Assembly (NCBI GenBank): GCA_020216895.1
Contig: JAIWOM010000081.1
Coordinates: 1 to 6,738, forward strand
Length of the DNA stretch: 6,738 nt
Reading direction: 5' to 3'
Origin: Microcella sp.
GTDB lineage: Bacteria > Actinomycetota > Actinomycetes > Actinomycetales > Microbacteriaceae
The translations under genes and the position numbers were made by a program. Within the stretch, counting starts at the first letter, position 1; every line of letters starts with the position of its first letter. Positions 1-5,765 of this stretch are shown piece by piece. The notes beneath the pieces were generated by a model. The model was given only the letters and a program-made list of their open reading frames with translations. It made no database searches and was not told the origin of the DNA.

Positions 1-263
1 GGCGCCGCGGCCCGCCAGCGCGCCGCGCGCCGACCACGATCGAGCCAGGCGCTCGCGATCGCGCGCCGCACGTAGGCCTCGGCGTGGTCGATGGCGAACC
101 CGTTGCGGAGGCGGCCGAAGGTGGCGACGAGACCCGTCTGGACGAGGTCGGCCGCATCGTCGGCGTTGCCGCACAGCACGTAGGCGTAGCGGCTCAGCGC
201 ATCGCCCCGCTCGGCGACGAGCGTCGCGAGGGTGCGCTCCCACTCCGCCTGCTGCGTCGCCAT
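1..263 (-). CDS. ECF-type RNA polymerase sigma factor, N-terminal part (cut by window edge)
   Basis: This gene reads leftward from an ATG at 263-261 and runs off the window after 87 codons, so only the N-terminal part is visible. The protein starts MATQQAEWERTL and has the region-2 pattern of extracytoplasmic-function sigma factors. An aromatic helix (RYAYVLCGNADDAADLVQ, about residues 24-41) ends in the DLVQ motif that contacts core RNA polymerase. It is followed by TGLVATFGRL and AYVRRAIASAWLDRGRR (about 63-79), the -10 recognition helix. The style resembles the actinobacterial SigE-fam group (families with AYVRR...). A strong Shine-Dalgarno sequence, GGGAGGAG at 278-271, lies 7 nt before the ATG and supports this start. 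Region 4 and any anti-sigma partner lie outside the window, so the regulon cannot be judged. It follows pckG on the same strand but a hairpin separates them, so it is probably a separate unit. Confidence 0.85.
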   Translation of the reverse strand, partial: MATQQAEWERTLATLVAERGDALSRYAYVLCGNADDAADLVQTGLVATFGRLRNGFAIDHAEAYVRRAIASAWLDRGRRAARWRAAA

Positions 264-332
264 CGCCTCGCTCCTCCCGTCGCGCGGGTGCGCGGCGGAC
301 TCAGCCTCTCAGAACCGCGCGGCAGCGCGGCC

Positions 333-358
333 CCCACCCTCTCAGACGAGCGGGTGGG
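333..358 (-). terminator. Hairpin terminator downstream of pckG
   Basis: A 7-bp stem (333-339 with 352-358, CCCACCC/GGGTGGG) continues after one mismatch into 3 more pairs (341-343 with 348-350) around a 4-nt loop. On the minus strand it begins about 20 nt after the pckG stop codon. A second hairpin, 315-320 with 325-330 (CCGCGC/GCGCGG, loop GGCA), lies just beyond. There is no U-tract, as is common for terminators in high-GC actinobacteria. The role is inferred from position and structure. Confidence 0.55.
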
Positions 359-377
359 CGAGAACGTTGGGGCGGGT

Positions 378-2237
378 TCAGGCGCGGGCGGCCTCGAGGC
401 GCCCGCGCAGCAGGGTCAGCTGGCGCTGCAGCTCGGCCGGCAGGCGGTCGCCGAAGCTCGCGAAGAAGCGCTCGGCGTCGTCGGCCTCGGCGAGGAACGC
501 CTCCGGGTCGACCCGGAACAGCTCCTCGAGCGCGGCCTCGTCGACCTCGACGCCCTCCACGTTCAGCCCGCCCGCGGTCGGCAGTGCGCCGATCGGCGAG
601 TCGATCGCGCCGACCTGCCCGTCGATGCGCTTGACCATCCACTCGAGCACGCGGGCGTTGTCGCCGAAGCCCGGCCACAGGAAGGAGCCGTCGGCTCCCT
701 TGCGGAACCAGTTGACCTGGAACACGCGCGGCACCCGGGCCGACCGGCGCAGGCGGCGACCGAAGTCGAGCCAGTGCGCGAAGTAGTCGGCCATGTTGTA
801 GCCGGCGAACGGCAGCATCGCGAACGGGTCGCGGCGCAGCTCGCCGACGGTGCCCTCGGCGGCCGCCGTCTGCTCGGAAGCGATCGTGGCGCCCATGAAG
901 ACACCGTGATCCCAGTCGCGCGCCTCTACCACCAAGGGCACGTTGCTGGCTCGGCGGCCGCCGAAGATGATGGCGTCGATCACGACGCCGTCCGGGTCGT
1001 CCCAGTCCTCGGCGATCGAGGGGCACTGCCGGGCCGACACGGTGAAACGGGAGTTTGGGTGGGCGGCCGGGCGGCCGCTGGCGGGGGTCCACTCCTCGCC
1101 GCGCCAGTCCGTCAGGCGCGCGGGCTTCTCATCGGTGAGCCCCTCCCACCACACGTCGCCCTCCGGGGTCGTGGCGACGTTCGTGAAGATCGTGTTGCCC
1201 CACAGCGCGCTGACGGCGGTGGGGTTGGTGCGCAGGCCGGTGCCGGGGGCGACCCCGAAGAAGCCAGCCTCCGGGTTGATGGCGCGCAGGCGGCCGTCGG
1301 CGCCGATCCAGAGCCAGGCGATGTCGTCGCCGATAGTCTCGACCGTCCAGCCGGGCAGGTTCGGCGTCATCATCGCCATGTTGGTCTTGCCGCAGGCGCT
1401 CGGGAACGCGGCGGCGAAGTGGTAGCTGCGCCCCTCGGGCGAGGTCACCTTGATGAGCAGCATGTGCTCGGCGAGCCAGCCCTCCTCGCGGGCCATCACC
1501 GAGGCGATGCGCAGCGCGTAGGCCTTCTTGGCGAGGATCGCGTTGCCGCCGTAGGCGCTGCCGTACGACCAGATCTCGCGGCTGGCGGGGAAGTGCACGA
1601 TGTACTTGGTGTCGTTGCAGGGCCAGGGCACGTCCTTCTGGCCCGGAGCCAGGGGAGCGCCGACGCTGTGCACGGCGGGCACCCAGGATGCTCCGCGCGC
1701 GATCGCCTCGAGCGCAGCATCCCCCATGCGGGTCATGGTGCCGATGCTGACGACGACGTAGGGCGAGTCGGTGACCTGCACGCCGAAACGGGCCATGGGC
1801 GAACCGATCGGACCCATGGCGAACGGCACGACGTACATCGTGCGGCCCCGCATGGCCCCGCGGAAGACGCCGTCGAGCTCGGCCCGCATGGCGGCCGGCT
1901 CGCGCCAGTTGTTGGTCGGGCCGGCGTCGGCCGGGTCGTCGGTGCAGATGAAGGTGCGGCTCTCGAGCCGGGCGACGTCGCTCTCGGCCGAGCGGGCGAT
2001 GAACGAGTAGGGGCGCAGCTCGGGGTTCAGCTGCTCGATGGTGCCGTTGGCGACCAGCAGCTGCAGCAGCTCGTGGCGCTCGCTCGTCGAACCGGTCACC
2101 CAGACGATGTCGGCGGGCTCGAGGAGGGCGGCCTGCTCGGTCACCCAGGCCTGCACCTCGGCGGGGCGCACAGCGACGCGCTCGGGGGTCACGACGGGCA
2201 CGGGGCCGGTGGTGCGGGGGCGGTCGAGCAGAGTCAT
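378..2237 (-). CDS. pckG: Phosphoenolpyruvate carboxykinase (GTP)
   Basis: The 619-aa protein is a full-length GTP-type PEP carboxykinase (EC 4.1.1.32). It converts oxaloacetate and GTP to PEP, GDP and CO2 in the cytosol, the entry step of gluconeogenesis from TCA-cycle carbon. Visible hallmarks are GRTMYVVPFAMGPIGSP (131-147), the PEPCK-specific P-loop FPSACGKTNMAM (278-289) with the reactive Cys282, and the kinase-2 motif GDDIAW (303-308). NPEAGFFGVAPGT follows at 321-333, the flexible lid region SEQTAAAEG at 454-462 and NWFRKG at 509-514. Likely Mn ligands by family comparison are K237 or K238, H258 and D305. No key residue is missing and the length is typical. The ATG at 2237 is chosen because GAGGGAGA (2250-2243) lies 5 nt upstream and the N-terminus fits the family; the frame extends further upstream without similarity. 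It is divergent from a RamB-like regulator, which suggests control by acyl-CoA or acetate status (inference). Confidence 0.97.
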   Translation of the reverse strand: MTLLDRPRTTGPVPVVTPERVAVRPAEVQAWVTEQAALLEPADIVWVTGSTSERHELLQLLVANGTIEQLNPELRPYSFIARSAESDVARLESRTFICTDDPADAGPTNNWREPAAMRAELDGVFRGAMRGRTMYVVPFAMGPIGSPMARFGVQVTDSPYVVVSIGTMTRMGDAALEAIARGASWVPAVHSVGAPLAPGQKDVPWPCNDTKYIVHFPASREIWSYGSAYGGNAILAKKAYALRIASVMAREEGWLAEHMLLIKVTSPEGRSYHFAAAFPSACGKTNMAMMTPNLPGWTVETIGDDIAWLWIGADGRLRAINPEAGFFGVAPGTGLRTNPTAVSALWGNTIFTNVATTPEGDVWWEGLTDEKPARLTDWRGEEWTPASGRPAAHPNSRFTVSARQCPSIAEDWDDPDGVVIDAIIFGGRRASNVPLVVEARDWDHGVFMGATIASEQTAAAEGTVGELRRDPFAMLPFAGYNMADYFAHWLDFGRRLRRSARVPRVFQVNWFRKGADGSFLWPGFGDNARVLEWMVKRIDGQVGAIDSPIGALPTAGGLNVEGVEVDEAALEELFRVDPEAFLAEADDAERFFASFGDRLPAELQRQLTLLRGRLEAARA

Positions 2238-2264
2238 GGTGGTCTCCCTCACGAGATTTCCTGC

Positions 2265-2270
2265 GTTATC
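2265..2270 (-). promoter_or_regulatory. Candidate -10 box of pckG
   Basis: GATAAC on the minus strand lies 27 nt upstream of the pckG ATG. A start site about 7 nt downstream would give a leader of about 20 nt that still contains the Shine-Dalgarno sequence. No convincing -35 box is seen, so the promoter may depend on an activator. The assignment is tentative. Confidence 0.3.
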
Positions 2271-2315
2271 CCCATGCTGGTCCGTCCCCGACCGGCGTTC
2301 GGCGCAAATCGAGGG

Positions 2316-2335
2316 GAAAGAACGCACGTTCTTTC
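2316..2335. promoter_or_regulatory. Perfect 9-2-9 inverted repeat, probable operator of the RamB-like regulator
   Basis: The arms GAAAGAACG (2316-2324) and CGTTCTTTC (2327-2335) are exact reverse complements separated by CA. The site is A/T-rich compared with its surroundings. It sits 14 bp before the regulator start codon, immediately upstream of a candidate -10 box, and so covers the expected -35 region. It is about 80 bp upstream of pckG on the other strand. A dyad of this size suits a dimeric HTH regulator. The likely reading is negative autoregulation, possibly with an effect on pckG. It does not match the published C. glutamicum RamB core (TTTGCAAA type) that I recall, so the assigned binder is an inference. 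Confidence 0.6.
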
Positions 2336-2337
2336 GA

Positions 2338-2343
2338 TATGGT
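2338..2343 (+). promoter_or_regulatory. Candidate -10 box of the RamB-like regulator (leaderless start)
   Basis: TATGGT fits the actinobacterial TANNNT -10 pattern and ends 6 nt before the ATG at 2350. Transcription would then begin at or next to the A of the start codon, giving a leaderless mRNA. No usable Shine-Dalgarno sequence is present: only AAGG, 1 nt from the ATG. The -35 region is occupied by the inverted repeat. Confidence 0.45.
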
Positions 2344-2349
2344 CAAGGC

Positions 2350-3789
2350 ATGAGCGACCTCGTGACCCTCGGGCAGCGCATCCGTCATTTCCGCACCGCG
2401 GCGGGTCTCACCCTCGACCAGCTCGGCGATCGGGTCGGCGTGGCCGGCAGTCAGCTCTCCCTCATGGAGAACGGGCGGCGCGAGCCCCGGGTCACTCTGC
2501 TGACAAGCATCGCCACCGAGCTGGGCGTCACGCTCGCCGACCTGCTCGACACCACGCCGCCCACCCCGCGGGCCGCGCTCGAGATCGAGCTGGAGCGTGC
2601 GCAGCGCAGCCCGCACTACGCCGGGCTCGGCCTGCCCGTCGTGCGGGCCGGTCGATCGATGCCGGATGACGTGCTCGAGTCGCTCGTCGGCCTGCACCGC
2701 GCCCTGCTCGAGCGCGAGCGCCAGGCCATCGCGACGCCCGAGGAGGCCCGCCGCGCCAACACCGCGCAGCGCCTCCACATGCGCACGCTCGACAACTACC
2801 TGCCCGACATCGAGGAGCTCGCCCAGCAGGTGGTGCGCGAGTCGGGCCACGTCAGCGGCGCGCTCACCCACCGCGAGGTCGGGCTCATGGCGCAGAAGCT
2901 CGGCTTCGAGCTCGTGTACGTCAACGACCTGCCGCACTCGGCCCGGTCGGTGACCGACCTCGACAACGGCCGCATCTACCTGCCGCCGGCGTCGATCCCC
3001 GGCGGGCACGGTCTGCGCTCGATGGCGCTGCAGGCCATCGCGCACCGCCTGCTCGGGCACGAGGTGCCGACCAGCTACGCCGAGTTCCTGCGCCAGCGGC
3101 TCGAGATCAACTACTTCGCCGCCGCCTGCCTCATGCCGCGCGAGCAGTCGGTCGCCTTCCTCAGCCAGGCCAAGGCCGACCGCAACATCGCGGTCGAGGA
3201 TTTCCGCGACGCGTTCGGCGTCACCCACGAGGCCGCCGCGCTGCGGTTCACGAACCTCGCCACCAGCCACCTCGACCTGACGGTGCACTTCCTCCGCGTC
3301 GGCGACGACGGCGCCGTGTACAAGGCCTACGAGAACGACGGGCTTCGGCTGCCGGTCGACGTCACCGGCTCGACGGAGGGCCAGCTGGTCTGCCGCAAGT
3401 GGAGCAGCCGGGCAGCCTTCGCGCGCACCAACCGCACGACCGAGTACTACCAGTACACCGACACCCCGGAGGGCACCTTCTGGGAGTCGACGCAGATCGG
3501 CACCAGCTCGACCGACGAGTTCTCCATCACCGTCGGGGTGCCGTTCGCCGACTCGAAGTGGTTCCGCGGCCGCGACACGGCCAACCGGCACCGCTCGACC
3601 TGCCCCGACCCCTCGTGCTGCAAGCGGCCGGACGGTGACCTCGCCGGCCGCTGGAAGGGCAAGGTGTGGACCAGCGCGAAGCTGCACGCGCACATCCTGT
3701 CGCCGCTGCCGAGCGGCACCTTCCCGGGCGTCGACGACCTCGAGCTGTACCGGTTCCTCGAGACCCACGCGGTCGACGCCGAGGGGTAG
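2350..3789 (+). CDS. XRE-family regulator of the RamB/PrpR (ScfR) type
   Basis: The 479-aa protein has an N-terminal Cro/C1-type helix-turn-helix (about residues 7-65; LTLDQLGDRVGVAGSQLSLMEN runs from 20 to 41). A central IrrE/ImmA-peptidase-like fold follows (about 150-305, including NYFAAACLMPREQ at 254-266), then the C-terminal domain found in short-chain fatty-acyl regulators. Order and length match RamB of Corynebacterium (acetate metabolism) and PrpR of Mycobacterium (propionate/methylcitrate). The metallopeptidase HExxH motif is absent; the corresponding segment reads AHRLLGHE (231-238), so it is probably a sensor and not a protease. Cysteines C348, C418, C423 and C424 lie in the C-terminal domain, where PrpR is reported to hold CoA and an Fe-S cluster. 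The ATG at 2350 starts the HTH and has a leaderless-type promoter; upstream codons in this frame are antisense to pckG. Likely ligands are short-chain acyl-CoAs (inference). Confidence 0.88.
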   Translation: MSDLVTLGQRIRHFRTAAGLTLDQLGDRVGVAGSQLSLMENGRREPRVTLLTSIATELGVTLADLLDTTPPTPRAALEIELERAQRSPHYAGLGLPVVRAGRSMPDDVLESLVGLHRALLERERQAIATPEEARRANTAQRLHMRTLDNYLPDIEELAQQVVRESGHVSGALTHREVGLMAQKLGFELVYVNDLPHSARSVTDLDNGRIYLPPASIPGGHGLRSMALQAIAHRLLGHEVPTSYAEFLRQRLEINYFAAACLMPREQSVAFLSQAKADRNIAVEDFRDAFGVTHEAAALRFTNLATSHLDLTVHFLRVGDDGAVYKAYENDGLRLPVDVTGSTEGQLVCRKWSSRAAFARTNRTTEYYQYTDTPEGTFWESTQIGTSSTDEFSITVGVPFADSKWFRGRDTANRHRSTCPDPSCCKRPDGDLAGRWKGKVWTSAKLHAHILSPLPSGTFPGVDDLELYRFLETHAVDAEG

Positions 3790-3813
3790 CCTCCGTCCGA
3801 GCGGGCGCCAGGG

Positions 3814-3839
3814 CGCGGCGGGCTCAGCCGCTCGCCGCG
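3814..3839. terminator. Bidirectional hairpin between convergent genes
   Basis: A 10-bp stem (3814-3823 with 3830-3839, one G-T wobble) closes a 6-nt loop, TCAGCC. It lies in the 56-bp gap between the stop codons of the regulator (plus strand) and the RimK-like ligase (minus strand). An alternative pairing, CGAGCGG 3798-3804 with CCGCTCG 3828-3834, overlaps it. There is no T-tract on either side. Its position makes it a likely shared terminator. Confidence 0.6.
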
Positions 3840-3845
3840 GGGGAC

Positions 3846-5036
3846 TCAGTCGCTGGGCGCGGCATCCTTCGGCAGCTTGCGCACGGCGGCGCGGCGGCGG
3901 CGCCGGCTCGGCGTCATCGAGCGCATCTCCTCCATGCGGCCGAAGCACAGCAGGCGGTCCTCCGCCTGCAGCACCTGCGAGCGGCGCGGGTTCGGAATCA
4001 CGGTCGTGCCGCGATTGAGCGTCAGCACCGTGATGTCGCGGTCGAGGATGCCCGCCTCGCCCAGCGGCTTGCCCACGATGTCGGCCCCCGCGTGCACGAC
4101 GAGCTCGGCCACGCCGTAGCCCGTCGACACCGACAGCCGTTGGCGCACGTCGATGTCGGGGAAGGCCACCTCGTTGGAGATGTAGTCGATGATCGCGCCG
4201 GCCACGTCGAGCTTCGTCGCCCGCTCGATGCCCTCGAGGCCGGGGGAGGAGTTGACCTCCATGACGAGCGGCCCGTCGTTGCCCTCGAGCATGTCGACGC
4301 CGGCGACCCGCAGACCCATGATCTGCGCCGACCGCACGGCCGTCCGCTCGTACTCGGGCGTCAGTGAGACCGCCTCGACCGAGCCGCCGCGGTGCACATT
4401 CGATCGGAACTCATCGCCATCGGCCGTGCGCCGCATCGCCGCCACGACGCGGTCGCCGACGACGAGGGCGCGGATGTCGCGGCCGCGGCTCTCGGCGATG
4501 AACTGCTGGATCAGCACGTTCTGGTTCGTCGAGTGCAGCGTCTCGATGATCGCCTCGGCCACCTTGGCCTGCGGGGCGAGGATCACGCCGATGCCCTGCG
4601 TGCCCTCGAGCAGCTTGATGACCACCGGTGCGCCGCCGACGCGCTCGATGGCGGGGCGCACGTCGGCGCGGTTGCGCACGAAGGCGGTGGCGGGCATCCC
4701 GATGCCGTGGCGGCTCAGGATCTGGGTGGCCCGCAGCTTGTCGCGGGCATTGCTGATGCCGTTCGCGGTGTTGGGCGTGAAGACGTCCATCTGCTCGAAC
4801 TGCCGCACGACGGCCGTGCCGAAGTAGGTGATCGAGTTGCCGATGCGGGGGATGATCGCGTCGTAGGTCGACAGCCGCTTGCCGCGGTAGTTCAGGTCGG
4901 GCTCGGGCCCGGTGAGGTCGACGGCGAAGCGGAGGGTGTTGAGCACCTTGACGCGGTGGCCGCGCTGTTCGGCGGCGGATCGCAGGCGTCCGGTCGAGTA
5001 CGAGTGCGGGGCACGCGAGAGAATGGCGAGTTTCAT
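3846..5036 (-). CDS. rimK: RimK-like ATP-grasp amino-acid ligase with C-terminal RCK_C/TrkA_C-like domain
   Basis: The 396-aa protein begins with a RimK-like N-domain (MKLAILSRAPHSYSTGRLRSA). An ATP-grasp fold follows: DKLRATQIL (99-107), the nucleotide-binding lysine and glycine loop KLLEGTQGIGVIL (141-153), RGRDIRALVVGDRVVAAMRR (184-203), the substrate loop RSNVHRGGS (211-219), and the metal-binding end VMEVNSSPGLEGIE (258-271). RimK enzymes add glutamate to a carboxyl end, classically that of ribosomal protein S6, using ATP. Usual family length is about 300 aa; here roughly 95 residues follow. Residues 306-368 (GVAELVVHAGADIVGKPLGE...VLQAEDRLLCFG) look like the RCK_C ligand-binding domain of K+ transport regulators, and a basic tail (RRRRRAAVRK) ends the protein. 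AGGGG 6 nt before the ATG supports the start. It is divergent from a RimB-type putative protease. The acceptor is unknown: S6, another protein or a small peptide are all possible. Confidence 0.88.
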   Translation of the reverse strand: MKLAILSRAPHSYSTGRLRSAAEQRGHRVKVLNTLRFAVDLTGPEPDLNYRGKRLSTYDAIIPRIGNSITYFGTAVVRQFEQMDVFTPNTANGISNARDKLRATQILSRHGIGMPATAFVRNRADVRPAIERVGGAPVVIKLLEGTQGIGVILAPQAKVAEAIIETLHSTNQNVLIQQFIAESRGRDIRALVVGDRVVAAMRRTADGDEFRSNVHRGGSVEAVSLTPEYERTAVRSAQIMGLRVAGVDMLEGNDGPLVMEVNSSPGLEGIERATKLDVAGAIIDYISNEVAFPDIDVRQRLSVSTGYGVAELVVHAGADIVGKPLGEAGILDRDITVLTLNRGTTVIPNPRRSQVLQAEDRLLCFGRMEEMRSMTPSRRRRRAAVRKLPKDAAPSD

Positions 5037-5049
5037 GGAGCGCCCCTGA

Positions 5050-5055
5050 CAAGAT
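5050..5055 (+). promoter_or_regulatory. Candidate -10 box of the RimB-type protease gene (leaderless start)
   Basis: CAAGAT agrees with the -10 consensus at positions 2, 5 and 6 and ends 6 nt before the GTG at 5062, the spacing expected for a leaderless transcript. Any Shine-Dalgarno-like GAGGG (5056-5060) is only 1 nt from the GTG, too close for normal use. The promoter would extend into the first codons of the divergent rimK-like gene. Confidence 0.35.
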
Positions 5056-5061
5056 GAGGGT

Positions 5062-5547
5062 GTGACTGAGCCCGCCCATTCAACCACCATCGCGGGGTGG
5101 CGCGAGTGGGTCGCCCTGCCCTCGGCGGGCGTGCCCTGGATCAAGGCGAAGCTCGACACCGGCGCGCGCTCGTCGAGCGTGCACGCCTTCGACATCGAGC
5201 CGCTGCCGGCGGGCCCCGACGGGGTCGAGCGCGTGCGGTTCCGGCTGCACCCGTGGCAGCGGTCGGCGGCCGACATCGTGACCGTCGAGTGCCCTGTGCA
5301 TGACCGTCGCATGGTGCGCAGCTCGTCGGGTCACGCGGAGGAGCGCATCGTCGTGCTCATGGACATCACCCTCATCGGCCGCACCATCACGGCTGAGATG
5401 ACCCTCAGCAACCGCGACGCGATGGGCTTCCGGATGCTCATCGGCCGCGAGGCCCTCCGGCAGGGCTTCATGGTCGACCCGCGCCGCTCGTTCCTCGGCG
5501 GCCGCGCGCCCAAGCCGATCCGCCGCCAGAACCGCGGCGCCGCGTAA
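5062..5547 (+). CDS. RimB-type putative ATP-dependent zinc protease (DUF785; RimK/LysX-associated)
   Basis: The 161-aa protein matches the small retropepsin-like family often annotated as ATP-dependent zinc protease, which commonly accompanies rimK. The key motif is KAKLDTGARSSSVHA (28-42), with the DTGA at 32-35 that resembles an aspartic-protease active site. VRSSSGHAEERIVV (85-98) and NRDAMGFRMLIGREAL (117-132) are the other conserved blocks of the family. There is no signal peptide or membrane segment, so it is cytoplasmic. The GTG at 5062 is the natural start because the family similarity begins a few residues later and a -10-like box is spaced for leaderless initiation. In Pseudomonas, RimB of the rimABK operon is described as a protease acting in the same pathway as RimK. 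Here it is divergent from the ligase, with 25 bp between start codons. Actual peptidase activity is inferred from family; the zinc label is doubtful because the motif is aspartyl-like. Confidence 0.85.
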   Translation: MTEPAHSTTIAGWREWVALPSAGVPWIKAKLDTGARSSSVHAFDIEPLPAGPDGVERVRFRLHPWQRSAADIVTVECPVHDRRMVRSSSGHAEERIVVLMDITLIGRTITAEMTLSNRDAMGFRMLIGREALRQGFMVDPRRSFLGGRAPKPIRRQNRGAA

Positions 5548-5600
5548 CGAGAGCGGAGACCGCGCAGCGCTCTGACCGCGCTCATCGCGCGGAAGCGGAC

Positions 5601-5627
5601 GCTGCGCCGCAGGAGCGGCGGCGCAGC
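5601..5627. terminator. Perfect 10-bp hairpin between the protease gene and tRNA-Arg
   Basis: GCTGCGCCGC (5601-5610) and GCGGCGCAGC (5618-5627) are exact reverse complements around a 7-nt loop. The hairpin lies 53 nt after the protease stop and 11 nt beyond the tRNA 3' end, so it can serve both convergent transcripts. A weaker 6-bp repeat (AGAGCG 5550-5555 with CGCTCT 5568-5573) lies closer to the protease stop. No T-tract follows. The rest of 5548-5638 shows nothing else. Confidence 0.6.
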
Positions 5628-5638
5628 AATAGGCACAG

Positions 5639-5711
5639 CGCCCCCGACAGGATTCGAACCTGCGACCCTCAGTACCGGAAACTGATGCTCTATCCCCTGA
5701 GCTACGGAGGC
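5639..5711 (-). tRNA. tRNA-Arg, anticodon CCG
   Basis: The 73-nt sequence folds into a complete cloverleaf. The acceptor stem is GCCTCCG/CGGGGGC with one U-G pair, and the D-arm is GCTC...GAGC. The anticodon stem is TCAGT/ACTGA with loop TTCCGGT, and the T-arm is GCAGG/CCTGT with loop TTCGAAT. The discriminator base is G73. Anticodon CCG reads the arginine codon CGG. The CCA end is not encoded and must be added by the CCA-adding enzyme. A TAGGCT box ends 6 nt before the 5' end. It lies about 0.9 kb upstream of, and opposite in strand to, a probable argS gene. Confidence 0.96.
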
Positions 5712-5717
5712 TCGATC

Positions 5718-5723
5718 AGCCTA
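5718..5723 (-). promoter_or_regulatory. Candidate -10 box of tRNA-Arg
   Basis: TAGGCT on the minus strand matches TANNNT and ends 6 nt before the first tRNA base at 5711, so transcription could start at or next to the mature 5' end with little or no 5' trimming. No clear -35 box is seen. Confidence 0.5.
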
Positions 5724-5753
5724 GCGGGTCTCGCGCCGGTCGCGGTGCCGTGT

Positions 5754-5759
5754 CAGGCT
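5754..5759 (+). promoter_or_regulatory. Candidate -10 box of the transglutaminase-like gene (leaderless start)
   Basis: CAGGCT, a one-base variant of the TAGGCT box of the neighbouring tRNA, ends 6 nt before the ATG at 5766. There is no Shine-Dalgarno sequence. With the tRNA promoter it forms a 54-bp divergent control region (5712-5765). Confidence 0.4.
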
Positions 5760-5765
5760 GGCGCC

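Noticed and set aside
2238..2327. N-terminal extension of PEP carboxykinase to an upstream ATG at 2327
   Set aside because: The extra 30 residues do not look like the family, would cover the operator region, and the internal ATG at 2237 has a good Shine-Dalgarno sequence and gives the usual length.
84..2669. Very long open frame on the plus strand (861 codons) across the pckG region
   Set aside because: It is antisense to pckG and then crosses into the regulator in another frame. The protein is low-complexity (rich in G, A, V, R, H, D) with no family pattern; such frames are normal opposite GC3-rich genes.
2266..3948. Long open frame on the minus strand (560 codons) opposite the regulator
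   Set aside because: It mirrors the codon pattern of the plus-strand regulator, which has clear HTH and family motifs. The mirrored protein has none and would run over the terminator and the end of the rimK-like gene.
5037..5312. N-terminal extension of the RimK-like protein to 5312
   Set aside because: The extra 92 codons are antisense to the protease gene. MKLAILSRAP at 5036 is a typical RimK start with a Shine-Dalgarno sequence.
5548..5638. Small RNA or short gene between the protease and the tRNA
   Set aside because: Only terminator-like hairpins are visible, with no promoter box or Shine-Dalgarno plus start combination.
5685..5765. Upstream start for the transglutaminase-like protein inside the tRNA region
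   Set aside because: The codons overlap tRNA-Arg and encode nothing family-like. The ATG at 5766 fits the family and the promoter box.
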